Assembly: GCA_035270785.1 (NCBI GenBank)
Contig: DATESN010000071.1
Coordinates: forward strand, 1-64,000
DNA length: 64,000 bases
Origin: DATESN01 sp035270785
GTDB taxonomy: Bacteria; Bacillota; Clostridia; Lachnospirales; Lachnospiraceae
Direction: 5' to 3'
Part shown: piece by piece, positions 25,936 to 35,034 of the stretch
Layout: every line of letters starts with the position of its first letter
Position numbering within the stretch: the stretch's first letter is position 1
Notes under the pieces: model-generated
What the model was told of the DNA's origin: nothing
The model's database searches: none
The model's input: only the letters and a program-made list of their open reading frames with translations
Translations under genes and position numbers: made by a program

Positions 25936-27495
25936 TTATTCTACTACATATAATTTAGCAAAATCTTGTACATATAATGGGTAGAATACATATCCAGAAA
26001 ACTTTTTATTTATTGCTACCATAGAAGCCATATCTTGAATATAAACATTTGCAGCATCTTCTGCAAGTATCCTTTGGCATTCCTTATAGTATTTTGTTTG
26101 TTGTTCAATATCAGTTGACGATGCAGCATTTTCAAAGGCTATATCATATGCATCATTTTTATAATTAATAAAGTTACCACTAGAGGAAGATGTGAATCTT
26201 TCAAGCAAGGCACCTGCCGTTAAACTTGACGCATCAACTCCAATCACAGTTGCTTCATAATCTCTGTCCGCATAAACCTCACTTAACCAAGTATCCCATT
26301 CAACTAAGTTAATATTGGCAATGACACCAATTTCCTTAAACTCTTGTGCCAGAACTTGAGCAGTATCTACATGTTGCTGATAATTAGAAGGAACAGTAAT
26401 GGTAAAAGAAAATCCATTAGAGTATCCAGCTTCTGTCAAAAGCTCTTTTGCTTTTGTTATATCCTGATTATATACATCATTTAACTCTTCCATGAAGTAT
26501 TTACCAAAAGAAGGAAACATACTGCTTCCAATTTCAGTTCCTTTTCCATCAGAAATATACAACATAATTTCTTTTGGATCAATGGCATAACAAAGTGCCT
26601 TTCTTACTCGAATGTCTGTAAAAGGCTCCACACTATTATTTAAATACATGGCTTGTACAAGATTCATCGTGCCTTCAAGCACATCAAAGTCTTTTTCATC
26701 AAGCTCTGCAGCTTGGGCTGTAGTAATACGACAAATCATGTCCACAGAGCCACCTTTAAGATTAGTTACAATCATATCTGCATCCGAAATAATCTTAAGT
26801 GTAACATGTTCAATATTTGCCGGTGTTCCCCAATAGTCATCAAACTTTTCTAACATAAAGTTTTCCTGTGGAGAACGGGATACATATTTATACGGTCCAG
26901 TGCCAATGGAAATACCATCTGGATCCTTATTGGATGCTGGAATAATTGCCGTTGTCATATAAGTAAGAAAATCTGTATTAGGTTCTTTTAAAATAATTTC
27001 CACCGTTGAATCATCCATGATATTGGTGCTCTCTATATTAGAAAACGCCGGTACCAAAGGACTTGCATTACTGGTATCGGCGCATTTATCGATTGAAAAT
27101 TTCACGTCCTCTACTGTAACTGTACTTCCATCATGGAATTTAATACCTTCTCTCAAATAGAAGATATAAGTTTTACCATCTGGGGATATGGCATAGTCTT
27201 TTGCTACTGCAGGGATTAAATTACCATCACTATCCGGCTTTACTAAACCTTCATAAATATTAAAGAATACCTCTTTTGTTCCTGCCGCAACTGCTTTGTG
27301 TGGGTCAAGACTGTCTTCTAGATCTTGTGGTATTCCAATGATAATTTTAGAAGAATTGCTTTCTACTTTGCCACTATTCTTAGTTTCTTTCGTAGACTCT
27401 CCACCTGCCTTATCACCTGAACAAGCGCTCAGTGCAATAGTTAGTGTCAATAACACAGACACTAAAAGGATATCTTTTACTCCTTTTTTCTTCAT
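25936..27495 (-). CDS. Extracellular solute-binding lipoprotein (family 5)
   Basis: The 519-residue protein has a lipoprotein signal peptide with lipobox LSAC and lipidated Cys25. The family 5 binding-protein fold follows (DSLDPHKAVAAGTKEVFFNIYEGL, GKTYIFYLREGIKFHDG, VRKALCYAIDPKEI). It captures peptides, nickel complexes or a similar ligand at the membrane surface and delivers it to the permeases. The ligand cannot be told from sequence. It is the first gene of the unit; a terminator directly upstream isolates it from nrdR. Confidence 0.93.
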   Translation of the reverse strand: MKKKGVKDILLVSVLLTLTIALSACSGDKAGGESTKETKNSGKVESNSSKIIIGIPQDLEDSLDPHKAVAAGTKEVFFNIYEGLVKPDSDGNLIPAVAKDYAISPDGKTYIFYLREGIKFHDGSTVTVEDVKFSIDKCADTSNASPLVPAFSNIESTNIMDDSTVEIILKEPNTDFLTYMTTAIIPASNKDPDGISIGTGPYKYVSRSPQENFMLEKFDDYWGTPANIEHVTLKIISDADMIVTNLKGGSVDMICRITTAQAAELDEKDFDVLEGTMNLVQAMYLNNSVEPFTDIRVRKALCYAIDPKEIMLYISDGKGTEIGSSMFPSFGKYFMEELNDVYNQDITKAKELLTEAGYSNGFSFTITVPSNYQQHVDTAQVLAQEFKEIGVIANINLVEWDTWLSEVYADRDYEATVIGVDASSLTAGALLERFTSSSSGNFINYKNDAYDIAFENAASSTDIEQQTKYYKECQRILAEDAANVYIQDMASMVAINKKFSGYVFYPLYVQDFAKLYVVE

Positions 27496-27534
27496 GTGTT
27501 GTTCCTCTCTTTATTCCATTATTTAGTTGTTCGA

Positions 27535-27568
27535 TGAAAAAAAGCGAAGAGCACTACCACTCTTCGCT
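27535..27568 (-). terminator. Intrinsic terminator of nrdR
   Basis: AGCGAAGAG and CTCTTCGCT form a perfect 9-bp stem with an eight-base loop, followed by a run of T residues on the minus strand. It lies 62 bases after the nrdR stop and 40 bases before the binding-protein start. Confidence 0.92.
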
Positions 27569-27629
27569 GTATGCATCTGATATATTGTATATAAATTTTC
27601 TTAAAAAATCAAGATGCTTTTCAATTTTA

Positions 27630-28079
27630 TTATTTCAATACTTTCTTTAGTTCATCCATAAAAGTATTAATATCTTTAAATTCACGATAAACAGATGCAA
27701 ACCTTACATAAGCAACTGCTTCCAAATCCTTTAATTTATTCATAACAAGCTCACCTATTGTATCACTTGGTATTTCTTTTTCTTCCATATTAAAAACCGC
27801 TGTTTCCACTTCATCTACTAACTGATTAATTTGATTAGCACTGATAGGACGCTTATGACATGCACGTAAAACACCTGCTTCAATTTTAGATCTATCATAG
27901 GTTTCTCTATTATTATCCTTTTTAATAATAATAAGAGGTATTGTCTCAATCTTTTCGTAAGTCGTAAATCTCTTATCACATTCATCGCATGCACGACGTC
28001 TTCTAATCGTATTATTATCTTCCGCTGGTCTTGAATCGATCACCCTTGTATTCTCATGACCACAAAAAGGACATTTCAT
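27630..28079 (-). CDS. nrdR: Ribonucleotide reductase repressor NrdR
   Basis: NrdR binds ATP/dATP and represses ribonucleotide reductase operons. The 149-residue protein has the N-terminal zinc ribbon (CPFCGHENTRVIDSR, then CDECDKRFTTYE) and a C-terminal ATP-cone domain (IIKKDNNRETYDRSKIEAG). Length and start are standard. It sits between the YlmC/YmxH-type gene and the transporter unit, ending in a clear terminator. Confidence 0.97.
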   Translation of the reverse strand: MKCPFCGHENTRVIDSRPAEDNNTIRRRRACDECDKRFTTYEKIETIPLIIIKKDNNRETYDRSKIEAGVLRACHKRPISANQINQLVDEVETAVFNMEEKEIPSDTIGELVMNKLKDLEAVAYVRFASVYREFKDINTFMDELKKVLK

Positions 28080-28176
28080 ATGTAGCTCCCCCTTATACTA
28101 ACAATATACACAGTATTTTTATTTAACAATCTCATTATATGCTATTGATTTTTTTATGTCAATTATTTTATGGAAA

Positions 28177-28404
28177 CTAAATATCCACTAAAATAATATC
28201 AGGTCCAATTTGTTTAATATCACGATAACAAATGATTATATCCGCATCGCAGCTTAAAAATGCTAACCATTTACCTTTTCCTGGAATAATAATCTTACAT
28301 ATTTCACCGGTGCATTCATTAAACTCTATATCATATACACGACCTAACTTTTTACAATCTCTAATGTTAATAACATCTTTACATTTAAATTCGGAAAATA
28401 GCAT
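28177..28404 (-). CDS. YlmC/YmxH-family PRC-barrel protein
   Basis: The 75-residue protein is a small PRC-barrel-like domain (FSEFKCKDVINIRDCKKLGRV, then GPDIILVDI) of the YlmC/YmxH family found in endospore formers. Some members are linked to sporulation, but their biochemical role is not known. The ATG is preceded directly by the T-tract of a terminator-like hairpin, and the only SD-like sequence (GGGGT) lies in the arm of that hairpin. This suggests translational or transcriptional control. nrdR follows 97 bases downstream. Confidence 0.85.
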   Translation of the reverse strand: MLFSEFKCKDVINIRDCKKLGRVYDIEFNECTGEICKIIIPGKGKWLAFLSCDADIIICYRDIKQIGPDIILVDI

Positions 28405-28443
28405 AAAAAGACCCCTATGGTTTTTAATAAACCTATTCGGGGT
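28405..28443 (-). terminator. Terminator-like hairpin abutting the YlmC/YmxH-type start codon
   Basis: On the minus strand ACCCC pairs with GGGGT and, after a small internal loop, GGTTT pairs with AAACC. The 3' arm is followed by CTTTTT and then directly by the ATG at 28404. It would end transcription from the glucosidase gene and also cover the ribosome-binding site of the next gene. Confidence 0.7.
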
Positions 28444-28492
28444 TTCTTCTTTTTATGCATAAATTTTATTTGTTCCTTACTTTCTCAATCTT

Positions 28493-30670
28493 TTATTTAG
28501 AAACTGTGTAATCTTCCTTTAACTCTATCTTTTCACTTAGAATAATATTAGAAACGCAATTTCCTACAAGAATAGAGTATGTTCCTTTTTCTGCAAAGAA
28601 ACAATCCTTTTCTTCATCAAAGTAAGTAAATGCACTAGCATCCAACGAAATAAGGACTGATTGTGTTTCACCTTCCTTTAAAAACACCTTATGGAAAGCC
28701 CGCAATTCCTTGTCTGGTCGTATTACACTATTATTATGACTGTGAATATATACTTGAATCGTTTCAGCCCCTGGCATTTTTCCTGCGTTTGTAGCCTCCA
28801 CACTAATTGTAATATTCACATTTTCAATATCTGAATTATTAATAATCTTCAAATTCTTAATATCAAAACTTGTGTAAGACATACCATATCCAAACGAAAA
28901 TAACGTTGGAACGTGATAGGTATCATAATAACGATATCCTACAAATACACCTTCTCCATAGTTAACACTATCTCCCCCAGGGAATTCACCTAATGTGTGA
29001 GAAGGAACTGTTTCTATAGATATTGGCAGAGTCTCTGGCAACTTTCCTGATGGATTAACTTTACCAAATAAGATTTCTCCAAGGGCATGACCACCTTCCA
29101 TACCTGCATACCAGGAGTAAACAAGTGTTTTAGCCTTATGAATCCACTGATTCATTCCAACCGGACTTCCTGTAAGCATAACAATCACGGTATTAGGATT
29201 TGCAATTAATAAATGATTAATTAATTCATCTTGGTTATATGGTAATGTTAATTCTTCCCTATCTTTTCCCTCTGTATCATGTTCATGATTTAAACCACCT
29301 ACATAAATAACTACATCTGCCTTCTTTGCAGCTTCTACTGCTCTAACAGCCAATTCTTTATTCTTTGTTTCCATTTCCTCAGTAACTGTTCCGTGATAAT
29401 TACTCTTATCAGCAGATTCCTCTAAACTTACCGCTTGCCAGCTTTCCTTTTCCTGATGTTCTTCATCCCAAATATTACCCGATGTATTCGCGTCATATCC
29501 CTGTTCATATGTGACTGTAACATTACCTCCTGCTTCCATGGCAATGCCTAGTAACGGGGTAATCTCATATAAAGCTTTTATTTCTGCACTTCCTCCACCT
29601 GTAGCCTGTGTACGATTTGCATTATCACCTACCACAAGAATCTTCATTCCTTTTTTTGTTTTTAAAGGTAAAAGATGATTATCATTCTTTAATAAAACTA
29701 CAGATTCTCTGGCAACTTGAAGTAATTTTTCTCTATCCAAAATATTATTATAAGAGCCTGGTTTTCTTTCGCCATCTAGCATATTAAGACGATTCATCAC
29801 ACTTAGAACTCTTCTTACCTTTTCATCTATTACAGATTCTTCCACTTTACCTTCTTCAACAGCCAGCTTAAGGGCATTTGCCATAAAATAATGATCAAAA
29901 TCATCTGTAACGCTCATTTCTATATCAAGACCATGAAATGCTGCCTCTAGCGTATCATGTACGCCGCCCCAATCAGATACTACAACACCATCAAATCCCC
30001 ACTCTTCTCTTAATATTTTATTGAGCAGAAGATCATTGTGACAACAGTGTTGACCTCTAAATTTATTATAAGCACCCATAATAGCTTTTGCTTCCCCTTT
30101 TTGTACAGCTGCTTTAAATCCAGGCAAATATAATTCATGAAGTGCTCTATCCGATACTGTAACATCAACACTTAACCGTTTTGTTTCTTGGTTATTAACG
30201 GCAAAATGCTTCACACAGGAAGACACATCATTCTTTTCAATGCCTTTTATAAGTGGAACGACAAGTTCAGATACTAAATATGGATCTTCACCCATGTATT
30301 CAAAGTTACGTCCACACAATGGTGATCGCTGCAAATTAATACCTGGGGCTAAAATCATATCTTTACCACGACCTCTAGCCTCTTTTCCTAATATGTTACC
30401 TGTTTCAAATGCTAGATTTATATTCCAAGTTGCTGCCAATGCAGTGTTACTAGGTAAATACGAAGTTTTATCATTGGTAAATCCCATTGGTAACCATTTT
30501 GTCTTTTCATAATCTTGTCGCACTCCCATTGGTCCATCAGATGTGGTAAGTGCCGGAATCCCTAATCGTTCCACCGCTTTTGTACGAAACAATTCATTTC
30601 CATGTATCATATCTATTTTTTCTACTAACGTAAGTTCCTTTATTAACTCTTCTATTTTTTCTTTTGTCAT
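28493..30670 (-). CDS. Glycoside hydrolase family 3 beta-glucosidase
   Basis: The 725-residue protein has the GH3 barrel (GPMGVRQDYEKT, GINLQRSPLCGRNFEYMGED, CVKHFAVNNQE) and the catalytic aspartate in VVVSDWGG near residue 232. A GH3 C-terminal domain (GGLNHEHDTEGKDREELTLP) and a fibronectin III-like end follow. It hydrolyses terminal beta-linked glucose, or a related sugar, from oligosaccharides. No signal peptide is present, so it acts inside the cell on imported sugars. ATG at 30670 has TTGGAG upstream; an in-frame TTG four codons earlier overlaps that site. It is a single-gene unit. Confidence 0.94.
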   Translation of the reverse strand: MTKEKIEELIKELTLVEKIDMIHGNELFRTKAVERLGIPALTTSDGPMGVRQDYEKTKWLPMGFTNDKTSYLPSNTALAATWNINLAFETGNILGKEARGRGKDMILAPGINLQRSPLCGRNFEYMGEDPYLVSELVVPLIKGIEKNDVSSCVKHFAVNNQETKRLSVDVTVSDRALHELYLPGFKAAVQKGEAKAIMGAYNKFRGQHCCHNDLLLNKILREEWGFDGVVVSDWGGVHDTLEAAFHGLDIEMSVTDDFDHYFMANALKLAVEEGKVEESVIDEKVRRVLSVMNRLNMLDGERKPGSYNNILDREKLLQVARESVVLLKNDNHLLPLKTKKGMKILVVGDNANRTQATGGGSAEIKALYEITPLLGIAMEAGGNVTVTYEQGYDANTSGNIWDEEHQEKESWQAVSLEESADKSNYHGTVTEEMETKNKELAVRAVEAAKKADVVIYVGGLNHEHDTEGKDREELTLPYNQDELINHLLIANPNTVIVMLTGSPVGMNQWIHKAKTLVYSWYAGMEGGHALGEILFGKVNPSGKLPETLPISIETVPSHTLGEFPGGDSVNYGEGVFVGYRYYDTYHVPTLFSFGYGMSYTSFDIKNLKIINNSDIENVNITISVEATNAGKMPGAETIQVYIHSHNNSVIRPDKELRAFHKVFLKEGETQSVLISLDASAFTYFDEEKDCFFAEKGTYSILVGNCVSNIILSEKIELKEDYTVSK

Positions 30671-30838
30671 CTTTTTCTCCAAGTCTAATGTATTTTAATT
30701 TACTGGTAATCGACCTATTTCCCAATTGTCAGTATACCATTAAAAATCACGTAAAACAACTGCAAACTAACCTAAAGTCTTCTTCAAAAAAGATTATATA
30801 TATTCCATTTTTAAAGTAATAATAAATTGTCAGCAAAA

Positions 30839-31618
30839 TCAATTGTCAAGATAATGTTTCATAACTTTTAAAGCATTTTTTTCTAATCTTGACACTTGCG
30901 CTTGAGAAATTCCAATCATATCAGCCACTTCCATTTGTGTTTTTCCTTCAAAAAATCGAAGTGTAATAATTTCATACTCACGTTCATTTAACTTTTTCAT
31001 TGCATCGCTAAGAGAGATATGTTCCACCCAAAACTCTTCCCTGTTTTTCTTATCACTGATTTGATCCATCACATAAAGGGTATCTCCCCCCTCTGTATAC
31101 ACTGGTTCATAAAGGCTCATTGGATTTTGAATGGCATCCATCGCATAGACTATATCTTCTTTTGTAATTCCAATTTCCCTTGATATTTCTGCTATTGTTG
31201 GTTCTTTTTGATTTTGCTTTGTTAAGCTTTCCCTTGCATATATCGCTTTGTATGCAATATCTTTTAAAGAACGACTGACTCTAATACTGTTGTTATCCCT
31301 TAAAAAACGACGTATTTCTCCTATAATCATGGGAACTGCATAAGTTGAAAACTTCACATTATGGCTCGTGTCGAAATTGTCAATTGCTTTTATCAAGCCA
31401 ACACATCCAATTTGAAATAAATCGTCCACATTTTCATTGCTAGAAGAAAAACGCTTTATTACACTTAATACTAGTCTAAGATTACCTTCTATATATTGTT
31501 CTCTAGCTACTTTATCACCGTTACTAATTCGCATGAACAGAACTTCCTTCTCCTGGTTTTTCAAAAGGGGAAGTTTTGCCGTATTGACTCCACATATTTC
31601 AACTTTTCCTTGCATCAT
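30839..31618 (-). CDS. sigG: Sporulation sigma factor SigG
   Basis: SigG directs late forespore transcription. The 259-residue protein starts with the diagnostic KVEICGVNTAKLPLLKN and has sigma-70 regions 2 (DDLFQIGCVGLIKAIDNFD, KFSTYAVPMIIGEIRRFLRD), 3 and 4 (ITLRFFEGKTQMEVADMIGI). The N-terminal motif separates it from SigF and SigB. ATG follows AGGAGG. It lies 88 bases downstream of sigE, the classical spoIIGA-sigE-sigG order. Confidence 0.97.
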   Translation of the reverse strand: MMQGKVEICGVNTAKLPLLKNQEKEVLFMRISNGDKVAREQYIEGNLRLVLSVIKRFSSSNENVDDLFQIGCVGLIKAIDNFDTSHNVKFSTYAVPMIIGEIRRFLRDNNSIRVSRSLKDIAYKAIYARESLTKQNQKEPTIAEISREIGITKEDIVYAMDAIQNPMSLYEPVYTEGGDTLYVMDQISDKKNREEFWVEHISLSDAMKKLNEREYEIITLRFFEGKTQMEVADMIGISQAQVSRLEKNALKVMKHYLDN

Positions 31619-31706
31619 CTGTGTTTCCTCCTAGTTATATTAAAGTACTTTTGTCTACTAGAATGATTCACAAATTAAGGAGTTATTATTCATCTTTAAA
31701 AAAATA

Positions 31707-32447
31707 CTACACGTCTTTTACCATTTCTTTTTTTAACCTCTTCATAATCTTTTTCTCTAACCTTGAAATGTAAGATTGGGAAATACCCAAGAGTGTAGCA
31801 ACTTCCTTCTGGGTCATTTCATCCCCTTCCTCCGTATTTAATCCAAACCTAAGATTTACTATTGTTTTTTCCCGATCGGATAACTTTCCTATGGCTTTAT
31901 TCAAAAGCTTTCTTTCAACCTCATTTTCAATATCACGATAAATAACATCTTCCTCGGTTCCTAAAATATCAGAAAGTAATAATTCATTGCCATCCCAATC
32001 TACATTAAGGGGTTCATCAATGGAAACTTCCAATTTTGTTTTGTTATTTCTTCGTAGATACATTAATATCTCATTTTCTATGCAACGAGAAGCATAGGTT
32101 GCCAGCTTTATATTTTTGTCCGCTTTAAAGGTATTAATTGCTTTTATTAATCCTATTGTTCCAATGGAAATCAAATCCTCAACACCCACTCCTGTATTAT
32201 CAAACTTCTTAGCTATGTATACAACCAATCGTAAATTATGTTCAATAAGGATTGATTTTGCTTCATCACAATAATCCGTCCCCAAGTCGTGAATTACTTT
32301 GTTTTCTCTTTCCGCATCTAGTGGTGGTGGTAACACTTCCGCTCCACCTATATAATGAATATCTCCTTGCTTCGACATAAAAAAGCTCGGTTCTCTTCGA
32401 ATCATACGAAATTGAACTTTCCCTGGTATTGCCACTTTAAAAATCAT
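31707..32447 (-). CDS. sigE: Sporulation sigma factor pro-SigE
   Basis: SigE drives early mother-cell transcription and is made as an inactive precursor cleaved by SpoIIGA. The protein has an N-terminal pro-region, then IHYIGGAEVLPPPLDAE and sigma-70 regions 2 (GVEDLISIGTIGLIKAINTF, KLATYASRCIENEILMYLRR) and 4 (VNLRFGLNTEEGDEMTQKEV). I chose ATG at 32447, with GGGAG five bases upstream, giving 246 residues. An in-frame GTG ten codons earlier is unlikely. It follows spoIIGA by 53 bases. Confidence 0.97.
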   Translation of the reverse strand: MIFKVAIPGKVQFRMIRREPSFFMSKQGDIHYIGGAEVLPPPLDAERENKVIHDLGTDYCDEAKSILIEHNLRLVVYIAKKFDNTGVGVEDLISIGTIGLIKAINTFKADKNIKLATYASRCIENEILMYLRRNNKTKLEVSIDEPLNVDWDGNELLLSDILGTEEDVIYRDIENEVERKLLNKAIGKLSDREKTIVNLRFGLNTEEGDEMTQKEVATLLGISQSYISRLEKKIMKRLKKEMVKDV

Positions 32448-32500
32448 GTAAACTCCCATCTGAGTGCTTTTGCACACACTAAAATTAAGTATAATTTATT

Positions 32501-33307
32501 TTATTCTTTCATCCATAATGGATGAAGTATCATTTGGTATTCATCTGAACTCGATAACCTTCCTTCATAAATACCTAATAATCCTTTACTAATTACAATA
32601 CTTCTTTCTTCTTTAGTTATTATTATTTGTGTAACTTCATATCCCTCAAGGATTCCATGTTCCTTACCGATAGAGTGGAATGGTATGACTCTAAATCCAT
32701 GCTGTCTCAACTCTTCCAAATAAACTTCCATCACCGATTTATTAATGATAGAAACAGGTTTTTTACTAATCGGCTCCATTAAACTATTTCCTGTATCTAA
32801 AAGTGCCTTAACTTGTATCTTTTCTTGCCCAATATAGATAGTCGTTTGATATATGTTTTGACTACCATTTCCTTTTATCTTATTCATAACATATAGAAGA
32901 AAAAGGCAAAAAAAATAGCCGAAACTAACTAGGCCTAGTAACGTTAAACCATTTCTTCTAAAAAAAGGAATCTGAGACTTTAGCCATTCAAAAAACCCTC
33001 CGTACAAAAAAGTAAAAAAATATAAATATAGTGTTGCACTATAGAGTTTGCTAAATTCCTTTATTTTAAAGCAGATTTTAAGCATTACAATACCTACAAA
33101 ACCATAGGCTATTATGATTCTCATTACCCCTGGAATACAAGTAAGTATAATACAAACGCATGCCATACTTGCTCCAAATGCTGCTCCTAGTAGATACCTC
33201 AAGTGCGTGGCAGTACACTTTGAAATCTTTCCCACTAAAAGAAGCAAAAAATAGTCCATTAGAAAGTTGCTTAAGAAAAAACTGTCGATATAAATATCGT
33301 AGTACAC
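32501..33307 (-). CDS. spoIIGA: Sigma-E processing peptidase SpoIIGA
   Basis: SpoIIGA is a membrane aspartic protease in the sporulation septum that cleaves pro-SigE. The 268-residue protein has five hydrophobic helices in the first 145 residues. The cytoplasmic protease domain has the catalytic aspartate 171 in ALLDTGNSL and the strand HSIGKEHGILEGY. The start is GTG with GGGGGTG four bases upstream. A divergent methyltransferase gene lies on the other side of a 205-base regulatory gap. Confidence 0.95.
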   Translation of the reverse strand: MYYDIYIDSFFLSNFLMDYFLLLLVGKISKCTATHLRYLLGAAFGASMACVCIILTCIPGVMRIIIAYGFVGIVMLKICFKIKEFSKLYSATLYLYFFTFLYGGFFEWLKSQIPFFRRNGLTLLGLVSFGYFFCLFLLYVMNKIKGNGSQNIYQTTIYIGQEKIQVKALLDTGNSLMEPISKKPVSIINKSVMEVYLEELRQHGFRVIPFHSIGKEHGILEGYEVTQIIITKEERSIVISKGLLGIYEGRLSSSDEYQMILHPLWMKE

Positions 33308-33337
33308 TGTTCACCCCCTATACCTTCCAATGAGATT

Positions 33338-33372
33338 ATTATAGATTTTATTGCTATTATTTTTTGTCACAA
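33338..33372 (-). promoter_or_regulatory. Putative spoIIGA-sigE promoter with unusually long spacing
   Basis: A perfect TATAAT (minus strand, 33338-33343) lies 31 bases before the spoIIGA start. The nearest -35-like hexamer TTGTGA is at 33367-33372, giving a 23-base spacer. The Bacillus subtilis spoIIG promoter, activated by Spo0A, is known for a 22-base spacer, so the layout is suggestive. This is inferred from position only. Confidence 0.45.
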
Positions 33373-33389
33373 TCAAGGGTATAATTCAT

Positions 33390-33441
33390 AAAATTTTATT
33401 ACAGAAAACGACATGAAAATTTTATTACAGAAAACGATATG
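33390..33441. repeat. 26-bp tandem duplication between spoIIGA and the methyltransferase gene
   Basis: Two head-to-tail copies, 33390-33415 and 33416-33441, differ at one position (ACGACATG versus ACGATATG). On the spoIIGA strand they contain ATGTCGTTTT and ATATCGTTTT, partial matches to the Spo0A box core TGTCGAA. They lie about 20-70 bases upstream of the putative spoIIGA -35 element. Confidence 0.9.
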
Positions 33442-33512
33442 CTATTATAATTATACTTTTTCTGATATAATAGTTTAAAAGTATAAATTCTAAAAAAAGG
33501 AAAATAAAACTC

Positions 33513-34985
33513 ATGAGACAATTACTTAACAATATAATAATAGGTTCTGATGTTCGTCAAAGCCTCAGTTCACTCAGGCAAATGATAAAAGATAAAACAG
33601 CTCGTAACGATCTCATAGAATTAATCGAAGATCATGTAGATGATATGATAGTTTTACTTGATAATGAGGATTCTAAAACCCGAAAGAACACAGCTCTGCT
33701 CATGGGTGATTTAGGATTGTATGAATTTTTAGAACCTCTTTTTCAGGGATATGTAAGGGAAACACAGCTTTTTGTTAAAAGTGCATTCCTAACTGCAATG
33801 AAAAATTTTGATTATGATTCTTATGTTCCGGCCTTTAAAGATCGTTTGGAAAAGCTAGCTAATACAGAATTAACCATTGAAAATAAAAAACATACAGAAG
33901 AAGAAATGCGTGAACTTTCAGAACTAGTTATTTCTGTAGAAGGAATAACACCACACGAATTTATAGGTTATCACCATTACTATGATTGTATTCTTTTTAC
34001 AAATCGCAAATATCCAGAAATCACAGGGGAGCAAGTAATCGATGGTAAGCTAAGTCCTTCCACATTTGGTGTTCGTGTTAGTACTAAAAACATAGAGTCT
34101 TTACTACCAATCCGAACTTACAATGAGATTCTATTTGTGATACCTGGAATGAAAACTTGTGAAATAGATGCCATGATTGCTGCAAAACATATTTCTTCCT
34201 CCAATCTTCTACAAATGCTTCAAAACAGTCATACTGGAACTGTCCCATTTTATTTCCGTGTAAATATAATAAGCAAGATGCCTTTAGATAAAAAAAGTGG
34301 TTTTGCTAAAAAATTGTCTAGTGAATTAGAACATTTAACAGAAAGGCAGTTAATTAATTCCACTTCTAACTATGAATTTGAAATACGTCTAATAGAAAAT
34401 AAAAATGATTCCTTTACCATCTTAATTAAATTAAATACTATTATAGATGAACGATTTAGCTACAGAAAAGAACATATTGCATCCAGTATAAAACCCGTAA
34501 ATGCAGCACTTCTTGTTGCTCTTGCAAAACCTTATATGATAGAAGACGCTCGAATATTAGATCCATTTTGCGGTGTTGGTACCATGTTGATAGAGCGACA
34601 GAAGATCGTAAAAGGAAACACCTCCTATGGGATTGATACTCTTGAAGATGCAATTATAAAAGCAAAGATAAATACAGAAGAAGCTGGTCAAATTATTCAT
34701 TATATTAATAAAAGCTTTTTTGATTTCACACATGATTATTTATTTGATGAGATCTTCACAAATATGCCTTTTGTAATAGGCCATAAAACGGAAGATGAAA
34801 TTTATGAATTATATGATCGATTTTTCAATCGGGCAAAATCAATGATGAAAAGGGATGGTGTGATTATCTTGTATTCCCATAATCAAGAATACGTATGGCG
34901 TCTAACAAAAGAAAAAGGATATACCATAATCAAACACTTTGAAGTCATGACTAGAGAGGACACTCATTTGTTTATTATTAAATAA
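33513..34985 (+). CDS. HEAT-repeat and THUMP/Trm14-like RNA methyltransferase
   Basis: The 490-residue protein begins with helical HEAT-like repeats (about 1-125; DSKTRKNTALLMGDLGLYEF). A middle region resembling the substrate-binding part of RlmL/Trm14-type enzymes follows, then a Rossmann methyltransferase domain with SAM motif LDPFCGVGTM near residue 350 and TNMPF near 415, where family members have TNPPY or TNMPY. It should methylate tRNA or rRNA; the target is unknown. ATG follows AGGA at 11 bases. It is the only plus-strand gene in this part of the window, convergent with ftsZ and divergent from spoIIGA, and ends at a perfect bidirectional terminator. Confidence 0.85.
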   Translation: MRQLLNNIIIGSDVRQSLSSLRQMIKDKTARNDLIELIEDHVDDMIVLLDNEDSKTRKNTALLMGDLGLYEFLEPLFQGYVRETQLFVKSAFLTAMKNFDYDSYVPAFKDRLEKLANTELTIENKKHTEEEMRELSELVISVEGITPHEFIGYHHYYDCILFTNRKYPEITGEQVIDGKLSPSTFGVRVSTKNIESLLPIRTYNEILFVIPGMKTCEIDAMIAAKHISSSNLLQMLQNSHTGTVPFYFRVNIISKMPLDKKSGFAKKLSSELEHLTERQLINSTSNYEFEIRLIENKNDSFTILIKLNTIIDERFSYRKEHIASSIKPVNAALLVALAKPYMIEDARILDPFCGVGTMLIERQKIVKGNTSYGIDTLEDAIIKAKINTEEAGQIIHYINKSFFDFTHDYLFDEIFTNMPFVIGHKTEDEIYELYDRFFNRAKSMMKRDGVIILYSHNQEYVWRLTKEKGYTIIKHFEVMTREDTHLFIIK

Positions 34986-35023
34986 AAAAAGTATCGTTTG
35001 AAATTTCAAACGATACTTTTTTA
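34986..35023. terminator. Perfect bidirectional terminator between the methyltransferase gene and ftsZ
   Basis: A perfect palindrome with arms AAAAAAGTATCGTTTGAAA and its complement is centred at 35004/35005. A-runs on one side and T-runs on the other give a terminator in both directions for the two convergent genes. Confidence 0.95.
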
Positions 35024-35034
35024 TTTATTTCTTA

